41,588 bases of DNA from an uncultured Lachnospiraceae bacterium (GTDB lineage: Bacteria > Bacillota > Clostridia > Lachnospirales > Lachnospiraceae): positions 1 to 41,588 of the forward strand of contig OMZG01000018.1 of the NCBI GenBank assembly GCA_900315505.1, given 5' to 3'. Shown in pieces: positions 24,007 through 33,186 of the stretch. The notes beneath the pieces are model-generated. The model saw nothing but the letters and a program-made list of their open reading frames with translations, did no database searches and was not told the DNA's origin. The stretch's first letter is position 1. Every line of letters begins with the position of its first letter. The translations under genes and the position numbers were made by a program.

Positions 24007-25071
24007 TTATGCTGTGAATTTATATACCGTGCGCGTGTGGAACGGCTTCCCGGCCTCTATCACCGGCTGCTCGAACGACTGAACGTTTATCGCATTCGGG
24101 AAGAACTGTGTCTCGAAAGCCACGCCTCCACGCCGCGGATACATTTTACCACATTTTCCGAGATCGTGCCCACTAATATAATTCCCTGTGTAAAGCTGGA
24201 TTCCCGGAAGGTCTGTATATACCTTTGCCTCTATGGAATCATCTGCTGCCCTGAAGCCTGCTGCCTCATACTCCTTCATCCCGTCATGATCATATTCCAC
24301 AGCCCTGAGCTCATCAGTATGCCTGAGCACGTAATTGTGATCGTAGCCGCCTGCCTGCCGCAGTGCCTCATAATCACTGTTTATCCTCTCCCCAAGCGAA
24401 TGATATGTCCTGAAGTCCATCGGCGTACCCGTCACATCTATCAGCTGTCCGTCCGGCACGGACTGTGCATCTGAATGTGTGAAGCTGTCTGCATTTATCT
24501 GTACCTGTGTATCGAGAATATCGCCATTCCCCTCGCCCTTCAGATTGAAATACGAATGATTAGTAGGGTTGAAGATCGTCCTCTTGTCTGAAAGCGCGCT
24601 GTAATCTATTATCACCGCGTCATCCCTTATCGTATAGGTGACCGTGACCTCCATGTTCCCAGGGAATCCGAGATCCCCGTCCGGGCTCTTTATTGAAAAG
24701 GTCACATGGTCTGCGGCCTCATCTGCCGTCTGCCATATACGTCTCTGCAGTGAACCGCTGCCGCTATGAAGCGTATTCACTCCGTTGTCATTTTTCTCGA
24801 GAGTGTATCGCGCGCCGTCTAAGGAAAAGGCGGCTCCACCGATACGGTTCGCGCATCTGGCTATAGTGCATCCGTAGTTCGGATCGTTGTCGAAATAGTC
24901 CTCAATATTCTTATGGCCGAGGACCACATCACGGTCTCCATCTCCTGTCTGTACATGGAGCTCGAGAAGATTCGCTCCGTAATTCATGACCTTAGCCCTC
25001 AGAATACCCCCTGAAATCTCATAGGCTATGATGTCATCTCCATCCCTTGTCCTGCCGATTATCTGCCCCAT
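24007..25071 (-). CDS. galM: Aldose 1-epimerase (mutarotase)
   Basis: Interconverts alpha and beta anomers of aldoses, feeding galactose and glucose pathways. 354 residues with family landmarks: CANRIGGAAFSLDG, the first active-site His in NTLHSG, the second in NPTNHSYFNL, the substrate Asp/Asn region QAGGYDHNYVL, and the catalytic Glu in GVAFETQFFPNAIN. It lies 15 bases after the CvpA gene within the operon carrying glgB. Confidence 0.93.
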   Translation of the reverse strand: MGQIIGRTRDGDDIIAYEISGGILRAKVMNYGANLLELHVQTGDGDRDVVLGHKNIEDYFDNDPNYGCTIARCANRIGGAAFSLDGARYTLEKNDNGVNTLHSGSGSLQRRIWQTADEAADHVTFSIKSPDGDLGFPGNMEVTVTYTIRDDAVIIDYSALSDKRTIFNPTNHSYFNLKGEGNGDILDTQVQINADSFTHSDAQSVPDGQLIDVTGTPMDFRTYHSLGERINSDYEALRQAGGYDHNYVLRHTDELRAVEYDHDGMKEYEAAGFRAADDSIEAKVYTDLPGIQLYTGNYISGHDLGKCGKMYPRRGGVAFETQFFPNAINVQSFEQPVIEAGKPFHTRTVYKFTA

Positions 25072-25086
25072 TTATATGGCCTCCTT

Positions 25087-25938
25087 TTATTTTTCTATAA
25101 GAAAACTCAGCGGATTGTTGATATAGAGTGTGTCAAGGAAGCTGCTGCTGTTGATCTGTGACAGAAGCTTCTGTCCGTTCGGTGTGATCGAGAAGCACGT
25201 CACGAAATCCATGAACAGCCATACTATGACGAGCACCACTATGATCCCCCAGACTCCTCCGAAGAATCTTGATATACCGCCTATCACCGGCGCATCTCCG
25301 AGCGCCTGCCCGATCAGAGCGATGACTCTCGTGATGATGAGTGCCAGGAGAAATGCCGTGAGCAGTGCGAGTCCTCTTACCATCAGTGTCGCTATCGGTG
25401 TAGAAACCGTGCTCACTATCGTATCATTCGCTGATGATATCTTATTCTCGGAATCTGCCGTGATATTCGATACAAGCTCTGCCGCTGCATTCGTCGTATC
25501 GTCGACGGCTCTGGACACTATCCTCGTCACCTCTGACGGGAGGTCTATGCTTATCCCGGCGAGGAAATCCTTCATGCTCTGTGCATCGCCGAGCTCTATA
25601 TCCGCCTTCTTGTTCTCTGTCTCCGCAGGTGTCTCTGTCGTGGTATCCACAGTATCACTATTGTTATCAGCCTCGATCTGCTCATTCAGCTTGTCTATCG
25701 CCTTGTTTTCATTCGTCACGAGACCATTCGATACATGATCAGAGACTGTATTGTACATCTTTTCATAGACGGGTCCCTTCGCATAGGCCTTCTCTATGGC
25801 AGGTGTTGCCACATACATGACGCCCAGTATGATGACCCATGACAGAATCCCCGTCAGGATGCCGATGAGTCCCTTTGCCCATCCTATGATAAATCCGACC
25901 AGCAGCGCCGCCGCTGTAATAATCAGTAAGTAATTCAA
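25087..25938 (-). CDS. CvpA-family membrane protein
   Basis: 283 residues. Two N-terminal helices (WAKGLIGILTGILSWVIILGV) and two C-terminal helices (LLTAFLLALIITRVIALIGQAL, WGIIVVLVIVWLFMDFV) flank a large hydrophilic stretch (~60-180) rich in Asp, Glu, Thr and Ser. The family is linked to envelope stability and colicin V production in E. coli, but its biochemical role is unknown. The protein is longer than typical CvpA (~160-180) because of this insert. It sits 15-16 bases from both neighbours. Confidence 0.75.
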   Translation of the reverse strand: MNYLLIITAAALLVGFIIGWAKGLIGILTGILSWVIILGVMYVATPAIEKAYAKGPVYEKMYNTVSDHVSNGLVTNENKAIDKLNEQIEADNNSDTVDTTTETPAETENKKADIELGDAQSMKDFLAGISIDLPSEVTRIVSRAVDDTTNAAAELVSNITADSENKISSANDTIVSTVSTPIATLMVRGLALLTAFLLALIITRVIALIGQALGDAPVIGGISRFFGGVWGIIVVLVIVWLFMDFVTCFSITPNGQKLLSQINSSSFLDTLYINNPLSFLIEK

Positions 25939-25954
25939 AATATTTCCTCTTGCT

Positions 25955-27073
25955 TCAGCTCACCCTTATGATCTCTGTTGAATCACGCTGCACCAGGAAG
26001 AATTCCCTCGGATCCTCTGCCGGCACGAATGCCTCCACTTCATCAGGGAATCTGTATGAGAACCTTTCCTGTCCGTTCTTCCCGAATATCTCTATGCACT
26101 TTCCGCTCTTGACCATCACCTGTCCGTTTCCGATCAGGCTGCTGCTCTCATAGGAGCTGCGTAATTTTTTTGAAAAAATTCTCTTCCCGTCCTCTGAATA
26201 GACGGCAAGTATCCGCCTGTTGTCCGAATCCCTGTGGATCAGGCCGAATCCGTCATCACCGCTCACCACTGCGCTGATATCGTACTTTACCTTTACTGCC
26301 GCGGACTCCTTCACTGTATTCCCCGACGAGTAGATCCGCGCTCCGCTGTCTGTGAACGCGTATGCACGGCCGTCAGAGAAAAATTCCACCTGCGGGCAGA
26401 CCGTATCCTCATACTCGAAGCTCGCTATTATATTATCCTTCTTCCTGTCGCCGGCCGATGAAAAGTCGTATATATTTATCCGGGTCGACAGCCTCGTGGA
26501 TGCCGCATACTCGAACGATACGATAAGCCTCTGCCCGTCATCCGAGAGTGCGAGTGACATCGGATAGCCTGTCTGTGACAGATGTACCTGTCCGCCTGCT
26601 ACGGACTTGCCGTCATCGCTATAGAGATTGATATATCCTGTATCGCCCTCCTGCGTGAGGACCGCCACCGTGCCATCGGATGCCACCGAAGCCATGACTA
26701 TCGTATGATTAGTGGAGATCACCGAGAGCTCCTTCGTCTCAGACATGACTACCACCGAACTGCCCTGTCTGTCATAGACGATCAGCCTCTTGTCACATGT
26801 CTTCACGACCGGTGACTGCATATTATACGATTCATTCCAGATAGTGAGTCCTGACGAATCATAATACTGCGCGCCGTCTCTCGAATATGACAGAAGTCCT
26901 CCTGCGAACGGCAGGAAGCTGAGCGTCTGTGCGCCGTCGATGCTGAAGCTGTCCTCTATATCATAGTTATCGTAGCTTCTCTCGCTGCTCCAGACCGCCG
27001 CTATGACGATCACAGCCACGAGAGCCGCTGCTATGGCGATCGTGATTATCGTCCACCTGCTTAATTTCTTCAT
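25955..27073 (-). CDS. DUF5711-type membrane-anchored beta-propeller protein
   Basis: 372 residues. N-terminal Lys and one membrane helix (about 9-28), then a long repeated-strand domain outside the membrane. Repeats such as VASDGTVAVLTQEG, ALSDDGQRLIVSFEY and FSDGRAYAFTDSG are propeller-like blades. It resembles DUF5711 proteins, usually seen beside CvpA in Lachnospiraceae. Function unknown; likely a surface or envelope scaffold. Starts three bases after glgB. Confidence 0.75.
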   Translation of the reverse strand: MKKLSRWTIITIAIAAALVAVIVIAAVWSSERSYDNYDIEDSFSIDGAQTLSFLPFAGGLLSYSRDGAQYYDSSGLTIWNESYNMQSPVVKTCDKRLIVYDRQGSSVVVMSETKELSVISTNHTIVMASVASDGTVAVLTQEGDTGYINLYSDDGKSVAGGQVHLSQTGYPMSLALSDDGQRLIVSFEYAASTRLSTRINIYDFSSAGDRKKDNIIASFEYEDTVCPQVEFFSDGRAYAFTDSGARIYSSGNTVKESAAVKVKYDISAVVSGDDGFGLIHRDSDNRRILAVYSEDGKRIFSKKLRSSYESSSLIGNGQVMVKSGKCIEIFGKNGQERFSYRFPDEVEAFVPAEDPREFFLVQRDSTEIIRVS

Positions 27074-27076
27074 CCT

Positions 27077-28990
27077 TTAATAATCGAATGTGAAGAGGAC
27101 CGCTCCAAATCCCGGCAGCGGATATCCGATCGAATAATCCTTACCGTCACACGGCTTTGCCTCCGGAGTGTAGATCTTCTTCCTTCTTGCCTTGCTCTTT
27201 GCCTTACCGTAATACTCAGGCTCCTCGCTGTCGAGGATGAGCGTATGCTTCTTTGCCGACGCCACGCCTACCCTGTAGTCTGAATAGTTCACCGGCGTCA
27301 TATTTACTACGAACAGGATATTCTTCGTGCCGTCCTTGCTCTTCCTGACGAAGCTGAAGATGCTCCTGTAATTGTCATTTGCGTTGATCCATTCGAAGCC
27401 GTTCCAGTTGATGTCCTGTTCCCAGAGTGACGGATACTTCTTATACGTATGAAGCAGATCCTTTACCCATTTCTGGATGCCCTTGTGCAGCGGATTCTCG
27501 AGCTCGAACCATGACAGCTCGGTCTTCTCATCCCACTCATGCGACTGTGCGAATTCCTGTCCCATGAACAGAAGCTTCTTGCCCGGATGGCACATCATGA
27601 ACGCATAGCCGGCCTTCAGGTTCCGAAACTTCTCCTCTTCATCGCCCGGCATCTTATTTATCATTGAATTCTTCAGATGGACTACCTCATCATGAGAGAT
27701 TACGAGGATGTACTTCTCGTACTCATTGTAGCTCATCGCAAAGGTCATCTTATTATGATTGTCCTTGCGGAAGAACGGATCGAGCTGCATGTAATCGAGG
27801 AAATCATGCATCCAGCCCATATTCCACTTATATGAGAAGCCGAGCCCGTCATGATCCACATCCGTTGTCACCTTCGGCCATGCGGTAGACTCCTCGGCTA
27901 TCATCACGAAGCCCTTGTATCTGCCGGTCATGAGTGAATTGATATGCTTGAAAAAGGCTATCGCCTCGAGATTCTCATTGCCGCCATACTTGTTCGGAAC
28001 CCACTGGCCTGCTTCCTTGCCGTAATCGAGATACAGCATTGATGCCACTGCGTCCACCCTGAGTCCATCTACATGATACGTCTCTGCCCAGTTGATGGCC
28101 GATCCGATCAGGAAGTTCTTCACCTCTGTCTTCCCGTAGTCAAAAATCTTCGTCCCCCAGTCCGGATGCTCGCCCTTTCTCGGGTCTGCATACTCATACA
28201 GCGGCTCTCCGTCGAAATCCGCCAGGCCATGCTCATCCTTTGGAAAATGTGCCGGTACCCAGTCGAGGATAACTCCGATATTTTTCTTGTGGAAGGCATT
28301 CACCAGATACATGAAGTCCTGCGGCGTACCGTATCTGCTGGTCGGCGCATAGTATCCAGTCACCTGGTAGCCCCATGAGCCGTCATACGGATACTCGGAG
28401 ATCCCCATCAGCTCCACGTGGGTATATCCCATCTCTGCGACATAATCCACAAGCCTGTCTGCGAGCTCTCTGTATGTATAGAACCCATCATCGCCAGTTC
28501 CCGGATGTCTCATCCATGAACCAGGATGCACCTCATATATCGACATCGGCTTCTCGTAATATGGTGTGTCATCCTTTCTCTTGTGCATCCAGCTGCTGTC
28601 CGACCATGTGAAGCCATCTGTATCCCAGAGCCTCGATGCAGTCCCAGGACGCATCTCTGCATATACTGCAAACGGATCTGCCTTGTAATGCTTCGCACCA
28701 TCGCTGCCGAGAATAAGATACTTGTACAGCTGTCCTTTTCTGGCACCCGGAACGAAGCATTCCCAGACACCTATTTCCTCTGAGGATACCTTCTCCATTG
28801 GTGATGCGTATTCATCCCACCCATTGAACTCACCGATCACATGGACCTCTCTGGCATGCGGCGCCCACACGTCAAAGAAGTATCCTTCCTTACCGTCCTG
28901 TGTCCCCGGGTGTGATCCATGCTTTCTGAAAATGTCGTAATGTGTTCCCTGTCCGAACAGATATGAATCTAAATCTGTAAAATGGCTCAT
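27077..28990 (-). CDS. glgB: 1,4-alpha-glucan branching enzyme
   Basis: GH13 enzyme that makes alpha-1,6 branches in glycogen. 637 residues: N-terminal carbohydrate-binding module (FDVWAPHAREVHVIGEFNGW), catalytic barrel with DWVPAHF, nucleophile Asp in GLRVDAVASMLYLDYG, acid/base Glu in VMIAEESTAWP and transition-state Asp in VISHDEV, and a C-terminal beta domain. No other glycogen gene (glgC, glgA, glgP) is in this window. Gaps to both neighbours are 3 and 17 bases, so the operon context links it to a P-loop protein and envelope genes. Confidence 0.96.
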   Translation of the reverse strand: MSHFTDLDSYLFGQGTHYDIFRKHGSHPGTQDGKEGYFFDVWAPHAREVHVIGEFNGWDEYASPMEKVSSEEIGVWECFVPGARKGQLYKYLILGSDGAKHYKADPFAVYAEMRPGTASRLWDTDGFTWSDSSWMHKRKDDTPYYEKPMSIYEVHPGSWMRHPGTGDDGFYTYRELADRLVDYVAEMGYTHVELMGISEYPYDGSWGYQVTGYYAPTSRYGTPQDFMYLVNAFHKKNIGVILDWVPAHFPKDEHGLADFDGEPLYEYADPRKGEHPDWGTKIFDYGKTEVKNFLIGSAINWAETYHVDGLRVDAVASMLYLDYGKEAGQWVPNKYGGNENLEAIAFFKHINSLMTGRYKGFVMIAEESTAWPKVTTDVDHDGLGFSYKWNMGWMHDFLDYMQLDPFFRKDNHNKMTFAMSYNEYEKYILVISHDEVVHLKNSMINKMPGDEEEKFRNLKAGYAFMMCHPGKKLLFMGQEFAQSHEWDEKTELSWFELENPLHKGIQKWVKDLLHTYKKYPSLWEQDINWNGFEWINANDNYRSIFSFVRKSKDGTKNILFVVNMTPVNYSDYRVGVASAKKHTLILDSEEPEYYGKAKSKARRKKIYTPEAKPCDGKDYSIGYPLPGFGAVLFTFDY

Positions 28991-29007
28991 TTCCCTTCCT
29001 CCTTGTG

Positions 29008-31392
29008 TCAGTAGTCAATGATATCCTTTTCCTGAAGCATCGGTCTGCCTTCATCGTCTGTCATCCTTGCTGAGAGACGCCCGAACAGGCCCCTGCTGCG
29101 CTTCTTATATCTTGCTATAGCGTCGTCTATAACCTCCTTGACGGCGTCTAGTCCTACATCCGCATCCCCGCTCTGCATGATCCCTATCCTGTCATACAGT
29201 GCGAGAATCCCCATATCTTCCATCGAGTATCCGCATTCAAGCACATATACCTTCGCGAAATTCACGAGCTCGTCAAGCGTCATCTGCGGTATCTCGATAT
29301 GCTGCGTGAAATATTTCCACAGCTTCGGCGTGCCTGCCGCCAGCCTGTCGAGATTCTTCCGGCTGTCCTCAAGAATAAAAAGCGTGCCGCTCTTATCATT
29401 CTCTATCAGCAGCGAAAGCGAGATCGATGTATTGTGGTTCATCCCGCCTGCCTTCTCTATCATCAGGCTTCCGCCCTTTACCTTTGAAATAATAGCATTC
29501 AGATCCTTGGAATTGAGGCTGTCACCGGAAATACGCCCGGCCTCCCCGTTCAGCTTCCCCGTAGCCTTCTGCGTCAGCTGGACGAGCCTGCTCGCCAGCG
29601 TCGTCTTGCCGCAGCCGTCTCCGCCTGCTATCGTGAGATTGCCTGCACGCATATTCCCTTCGGACTCACACTTTACCTTCAGTGCGCTGAGTGCCGGCAG
29701 CAGCTGCTCCTTCATGCCGTGTATCTCTGTGAAATACGTCAGCACGTCCTTCTCATCATCCGTGAAATCCGCTTCTACCTTCTCGTCATCAAGCGCCGCG
29801 CTCTCTATGGCATCTGCAAGTCCCGAAAGATCTATTCCGTGACGGACCTCCTGGGTCTGAACCTTCAGATCTGAGAGATTCTTCGTCTTATCATCAGGCT
29901 TTTCTTCTTCCGGCTTCTTCTCTTCTTCCTCAGGCTCCTCTGTATTTTTCTCTTCTTCCTCTCCCTCAGGATTCTTCTCTTCTGTGCCTGGATGCTTCGG
30001 TTCTTCCGGCTTCTTTTCTTCTACGGCAGGCTCCTCTGCGGTCTCCTCCGGATGCTTCTCTTCCGGAGAAGGTAGCTCTTCCGGTTCCTCTTCCTTTTTC
30101 TCAGGAGCCTCATCCTCTGACATTGTATCTATATCATGCTGGAGCATGTCATTGACTCCGGCCATGATCTGATCCGGCTCCTTGTCATCCACCTTCAGAT
30201 ATTCCTTCTTCAGGATCTCCTCAGGAGCCACGCCTGCTTCAAGCTGCGGGGAAATATCCACGAGCCTGTCCATGATCTGATTGGCCTCACGGAGCGCCAG
30301 CTCCTTGGCCTTGTCTAATTCCTTCCTGCGTGCCTCATTCAGGGCGGCCTCCATCGCTCTCTGCTTCCTGCCCCAGTCCTCAAGGACATCGTCTATAGTC
30401 AGCTGGCCCTCTATCTGATCATCATCTGCATGCGCCGTCAGATTCAGTGCCATCTGGCCGTCATACTCCTCTGCGAGGTACTGCTGGTATGCATCCTCTA
30501 TCGGCGTCTGTGACTCCTCCTTCTCCGGCTCCGGCTGCTTCCTGTGCTTATCAAGAGCACTCTGTCCGGCTGTCACATACGGGATGTCGCCCACCAGATC
30601 CTTTATATTGTCCATATTCGCAGAGACCTCGCCCTTCTCTGTGGCGAGCATTATCTCCTCAATATTCTTCCTGATCTCCGCCTGGAGATTCACCGTGTCG
30701 AATTTATCCGGAGTCTCTTCTATCTTCGGAATTGTGATCGTATCTGACTTCTTCTTCGCAGCGGGATCTGCGCTCTCTGAGCTCGTGAGCTGTCTGTACT
30801 GCTCCTCCTGCTCCTTCGTCAGGGGCTTGTAGAGCATCTTCATCTCGAGCGCCTTCTCTACATAAGGGCCCTCGCCGAACCAGAGCGCTATCTGGTCACA
30901 GATATCCACGCACTTCTTCTCGTCTCCGTGCGTCCTGTACAGACAGGCCAGCTCGAAGGCCCACTTGTCTATGAAATCCTCCTTGCAGAGCTCCTCAAGT
31001 ATGGAAATGAGTTCTGTGGTATCTGCCCCCTGCGCCTTCCTGATCGTGTACTGTATGACGAATCGGAGTCCGTCGTGCGGCGCCAGATCGATGAATTCGT
31101 TGTAATAGCTCTCGGCCTCTTCGAAATCCCCCAGCTTCACTGACAGTAGTGCAAGCTTATATATGGTCATCCTTGCCATCGGCGACTTCTCATGTGCAAT
31201 CTCGAGAATCTCCCTTGCCTTCTCCGGCTCACCTGCCATATCACACACATCACTCGCCCTCAGGAGGACATTTATATTTCTTATCTTGCGATAATTGAGA
31301 TCTGATATGGCTTCCACAGCGCCCTTCAGATCTCCCTGACGCACCAGATTCTCCATCTGGTCCATCCTTATCTTGTACTCTGTCTTCTCCAA
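29008..31392 (-). CDS. TPR protein with Glu-rich linker and C-terminal P-loop NTPase domain
   Basis: 794 residues, no membrane segment. Residues ~1-250 form TPR-like helix pairs (EISDLNYRKIRNINVLLRASDVCDMAG, YYNEFIDLAPHDG); ~420-520 is a Glu/Pro/Lys low-complexity linker; ~535-794 is a P-loop domain with Walker A GGDGCGKT near 590-597 and LFILEDSRKNLDRL near 671-684 as a Walker B candidate. The C-terminal architecture recalls CbbX/SpoVK-type AAA proteins. The start is a TTG at 31392 with GAGG eight bases upstream; the first in-frame ATG is 10 residues later. First gene of the seven-gene operon. Partner unknown. Confidence 0.78.
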   Translation of the reverse strand: MEKTEYKIRMDQMENLVRQGDLKGAVEAISDLNYRKIRNINVLLRASDVCDMAGEPEKAREILEIAHEKSPMARMTIYKLALLSVKLGDFEEAESYYNEFIDLAPHDGLRFVIQYTIRKAQGADTTELISILEELCKEDFIDKWAFELACLYRTHGDEKKCVDICDQIALWFGEGPYVEKALEMKMLYKPLTKEQEEQYRQLTSSESADPAAKKKSDTITIPKIEETPDKFDTVNLQAEIRKNIEEIMLATEKGEVSANMDNIKDLVGDIPYVTAGQSALDKHRKQPEPEKEESQTPIEDAYQQYLAEEYDGQMALNLTAHADDDQIEGQLTIDDVLEDWGRKQRAMEAALNEARRKELDKAKELALREANQIMDRLVDISPQLEAGVAPEEILKKEYLKVDDKEPDQIMAGVNDMLQHDIDTMSEDEAPEKKEEEPEELPSPEEKHPEETAEEPAVEEKKPEEPKHPGTEEKNPEGEEEEKNTEEPEEEEKKPEEEKPDDKTKNLSDLKVQTQEVRHGIDLSGLADAIESAALDDEKVEADFTDDEKDVLTYFTEIHGMKEQLLPALSALKVKCESEGNMRAGNLTIAGGDGCGKTTLASRLVQLTQKATGKLNGEAGRISGDSLNSKDLNAIISKVKGGSLMIEKAGGMNHNTSISLSLLIENDKSGTLFILEDSRKNLDRLAAGTPKLWKYFTQHIEIPQMTLDELVNFAKVYVLECGYSMEDMGILALYDRIGIMQSGDADVGLDAVKEVIDDAIARYKKRSRGLFGRLSARMTDDEGRPMLQEKDIIDY
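29890..30130. repeat. Low-complexity Glu/Lys/Pro-coding stretch
   Basis: Repeated CTTCTTC/CTCTTC-like units on the plus strand encode the acidic linker of the 29008-31392 gene. Strong purine/pyrimidine strand asymmetry makes this a likely site of length variation. Confidence 0.6.
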
Positions 31393-31406
31393 TGTATATA
31401 CCTCAA

Positions 31407-31424
31407 AAAAGCGTCGCCGCTTTT
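31407..31424 (-). terminator. Short terminator-like hairpin just before the operon
   Basis: AAAAGCG/CGCTTTT stem with a GCGA tetraloop, then two more T's, then GAGG of the first gene. Only three G-C pairs, so it is weak. It may be an attenuator or end the upstream structured RNA. Confidence 0.4.
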
Positions 31425-31457
31425 CTTTTAGTCAAAAAAATCCGAAAAAATCCGCCA

Positions 31458-31613
31458 GGCACTGTCACGATTTATCCTGTGCAGATGACGCAGGATAAAT
31501 TCGCAGAGACAAGGCGGAGGAGGAAGCCGTGGCGGGCTACGGCGACCGACGACAACGAAGTATCTGCGGATTCAGACAAGTCAGATGTACAGGTAAGAAC
31601 TGCTACAGTGCCC
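31458..31613 (-). ncRNA. Structured 155-nt element: candidate leader RNA, small RNA or repeat
   Basis: Nested inverted repeats: outer GGCACTGT/ACAGTGCC (31458-31465, 31605-31612) encloses two arms, a 10-bp ATTTATCCTG hairpin (31470-31479, 31491-31500) and a second arm closed by CGCAGA/TCTGCG (31502-31507, 31563-31568) that contains GCCGT/ACGGC (31526-31530, 31539-31543). A promoter directly upstream would start the minus-strand transcript at the first base of the outer stem. No known riboswitch motif fits. Confidence 0.5.
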
Positions 31614-31619
31614 GACTAT

Positions 31620-31648
31620 ATAGTATCATAGTGGGCGGATACTGTCAA
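31620..31648 (-). promoter_or_regulatory. Sigma-A promoter upstream of the structured element
   Basis: Perfect TTGACA (31643-31648), 17-base spacer, TACTAT (31620-31625), overlapping nothing but the end of the AI-2E gene region. Predicted start near 31613. It probably drives the seven-gene operon from the TPR/P-loop gene to greA. Confidence 0.75.
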
Positions 31649-31667
31649 AGTCCCGCGAATGCGCCGA

Positions 31668-33047
31668 TCATTTATGTTTATGAAAGTGGAATCCTTTTAT
31701 TACCTGCCCGTTGTGCCGTAGTTCATGAGTTTTCATAACGGGTTCCTTTGTCTTCGGATCTATATAGTTCAGCTTTCCATAATCGACTACCTCGACCGGC
31801 ATCTTTCTACGGCTCAGATAGTGGTCTGCTATCCGCCTGATGATCCAGAGGATGAGGGATACCGTCGGCACTCCGATGATCATGCCCGGTATTCCGAACA
31901 GACCTCCACCGACTACGATCGCGAATACGACCCAGAACGGCGACACTCCGGTCGAATCCCCGAGGATCTTAGGCCCGAGGAAATTGCCATCGAACTGTTG
32001 CAGCACAATGACGAAGATCAGGAAATAGATTCCCTGCATCGGGTTATTGACAAATATCAGGCAGACCGTCGGCACTGCTCCGATATACGGTCCGAATATC
32101 GGGATGACATTTGTGACTCCGATGATGACCGAGCACACGATGGCATACGGGAACCCGAGTATGAGCATGAATACATAGCAGATGATTCCGATGATGATCG
32201 AGTCGATGATTTTTCCAATAATGAAGCCATAGAAGATCTCATCTGCCTTCCTGACGGTTTCCACAATATGATTCGCCGGTCTCACCGGGAAGATAGCGTA
32301 GATAAGCTTCTTCGTCCATGACTTGAACGACTCCTTATCGATCAGGACATAGGCACACACGAAAATCCCGATTATCAGATTGACGACGACCTTGCCGACG
32401 CTCATGCCCCATTTGGTGAGCGTGGAGACTATCTGGTTCTGGCTCTCGAGATTAAAATATTTCCTGAGAAAATCCACCAGCTTATCAAGGGTATTATCGA
32501 TATTCTGATTATCTCTCGCCGAATCCATCACGTCCTTGAACCGGTAATTCGTGATCCTGTCCGCCCAGTCGATGACACCGCGGACCTTCTCGTGGATATT
32601 ATTGACCAGCTCATTCATCGTTGACACGAACTGCGGCACCACGAGCACCATGAATGCCACTACCACTGCAACCAGCACGAGTATTGCAAGGATCGATGAC
32701 AGGACCCTGATCCATTTTACTGGTCTGCCGTTTGCCGGTTTCTTCCGCGGCTTCTTTCTCTTCTTTGCAACTGCATCTGCAATGCCATTGAATATACGTG
32801 AGAAAAATTTCATGATCGGGTTCGTAAGGTAAGCCATCACGAATCCGAAGAGGATTGGCTGGAAAACCTTCTGTACCACGCTCCAACCGCTTGAGAGGCT
32901 TCCCCATCTCCTGATCACGAAATAAAAAGCTATGAGAATCGCCCCGACGATAAGGACCTTCTTTGTCACGACCCGGATCCTGGCATTTTCCTCTTGCGAA
33001 AGATACTCACAGTCCCTTTTCTTCCTGTTGTTATCTCCGTCCGGCAT
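31668..33047 (-). CDS. AI-2E family transporter (YtvI/TqsA-like permease)
   Basis: 459-residue integral membrane protein, about eight helices, of the AI-2 exporter/permease family. Conserved points include the long cytoplasmic segment with helix pairs around FVSTMNELVNNIHEKV, the IIGKIIDSIIIGIICY helix, GVTNVIPIFGPYIGAVP and the PFWVVFAIVVGGGLFGIPGMIIGVP end. Family members export small molecules or ions; the substrate here is not evident. I start at the ATG at 33047, where GAGGAG lies about eight bases upstream; the frame stays open 59 codons further but without a ribosome site. A Lys-rich tail ends at the C-terminus. Confidence 0.9.
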   Translation of the reverse strand: MPDGDNNRKKRDCEYLSQEENARIRVVTKKVLIVGAILIAFYFVIRRWGSLSSGWSVVQKVFQPILFGFVMAYLTNPIMKFFSRIFNGIADAVAKKRKKPRKKPANGRPVKWIRVLSSILAILVLVAVVVAFMVLVVPQFVSTMNELVNNIHEKVRGVIDWADRITNYRFKDVMDSARDNQNIDNTLDKLVDFLRKYFNLESQNQIVSTLTKWGMSVGKVVVNLIIGIFVCAYVLIDKESFKSWTKKLIYAIFPVRPANHIVETVRKADEIFYGFIIGKIIDSIIIGIICYVFMLILGFPYAIVCSVIIGVTNVIPIFGPYIGAVPTVCLIFVNNPMQGIYFLIFVIVLQQFDGNFLGPKILGDSTGVSPFWVVFAIVVGGGLFGIPGMIIGVPTVSLILWIIRRIADHYLSRRKMPVEVVDYGKLNYIDPKTKEPVMKTHELRHNGQVIKGFHFHKHK

Positions 33048-33133
33048 AAAATTTCTCCTCGTAAAATATCCTGCCTGATTTTTTTGAATCTCACCTATTG
33101 TGGCATACTTTATGAATAGTTGCAAGAGTATGG

Positions 33134-33174
33134 AAAACAAACGGCGCAAAAACAACTTCTGGTCTTTGCGCCGT
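33134..33174 (-). terminator. Terminator of the AT-rich cassette
   Basis: ACGGCGCAAA/TTTGCGCCGT 10-bp stem (33141-33150, 33165-33174) followed on the minus strand by TTTGTTTTC, 13 bases after the 150-residue gene. Confidence 0.85.
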
Positions 33175-33186
33175 ACAGATGATCTG

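Noticed and set aside
29890-30130. Possible sequencing artefact or tandem duplication in the Glu-rich stretch
   Set aside because: The frame stays open and units vary in sequence, so it reads as a true acidic linker.
31476-31631. Arg/Asp-rich ORF across the structured element (plus strand)
   Set aside because: It is produced by inverted-repeat sequence, has no SD and no recognisable protein character.
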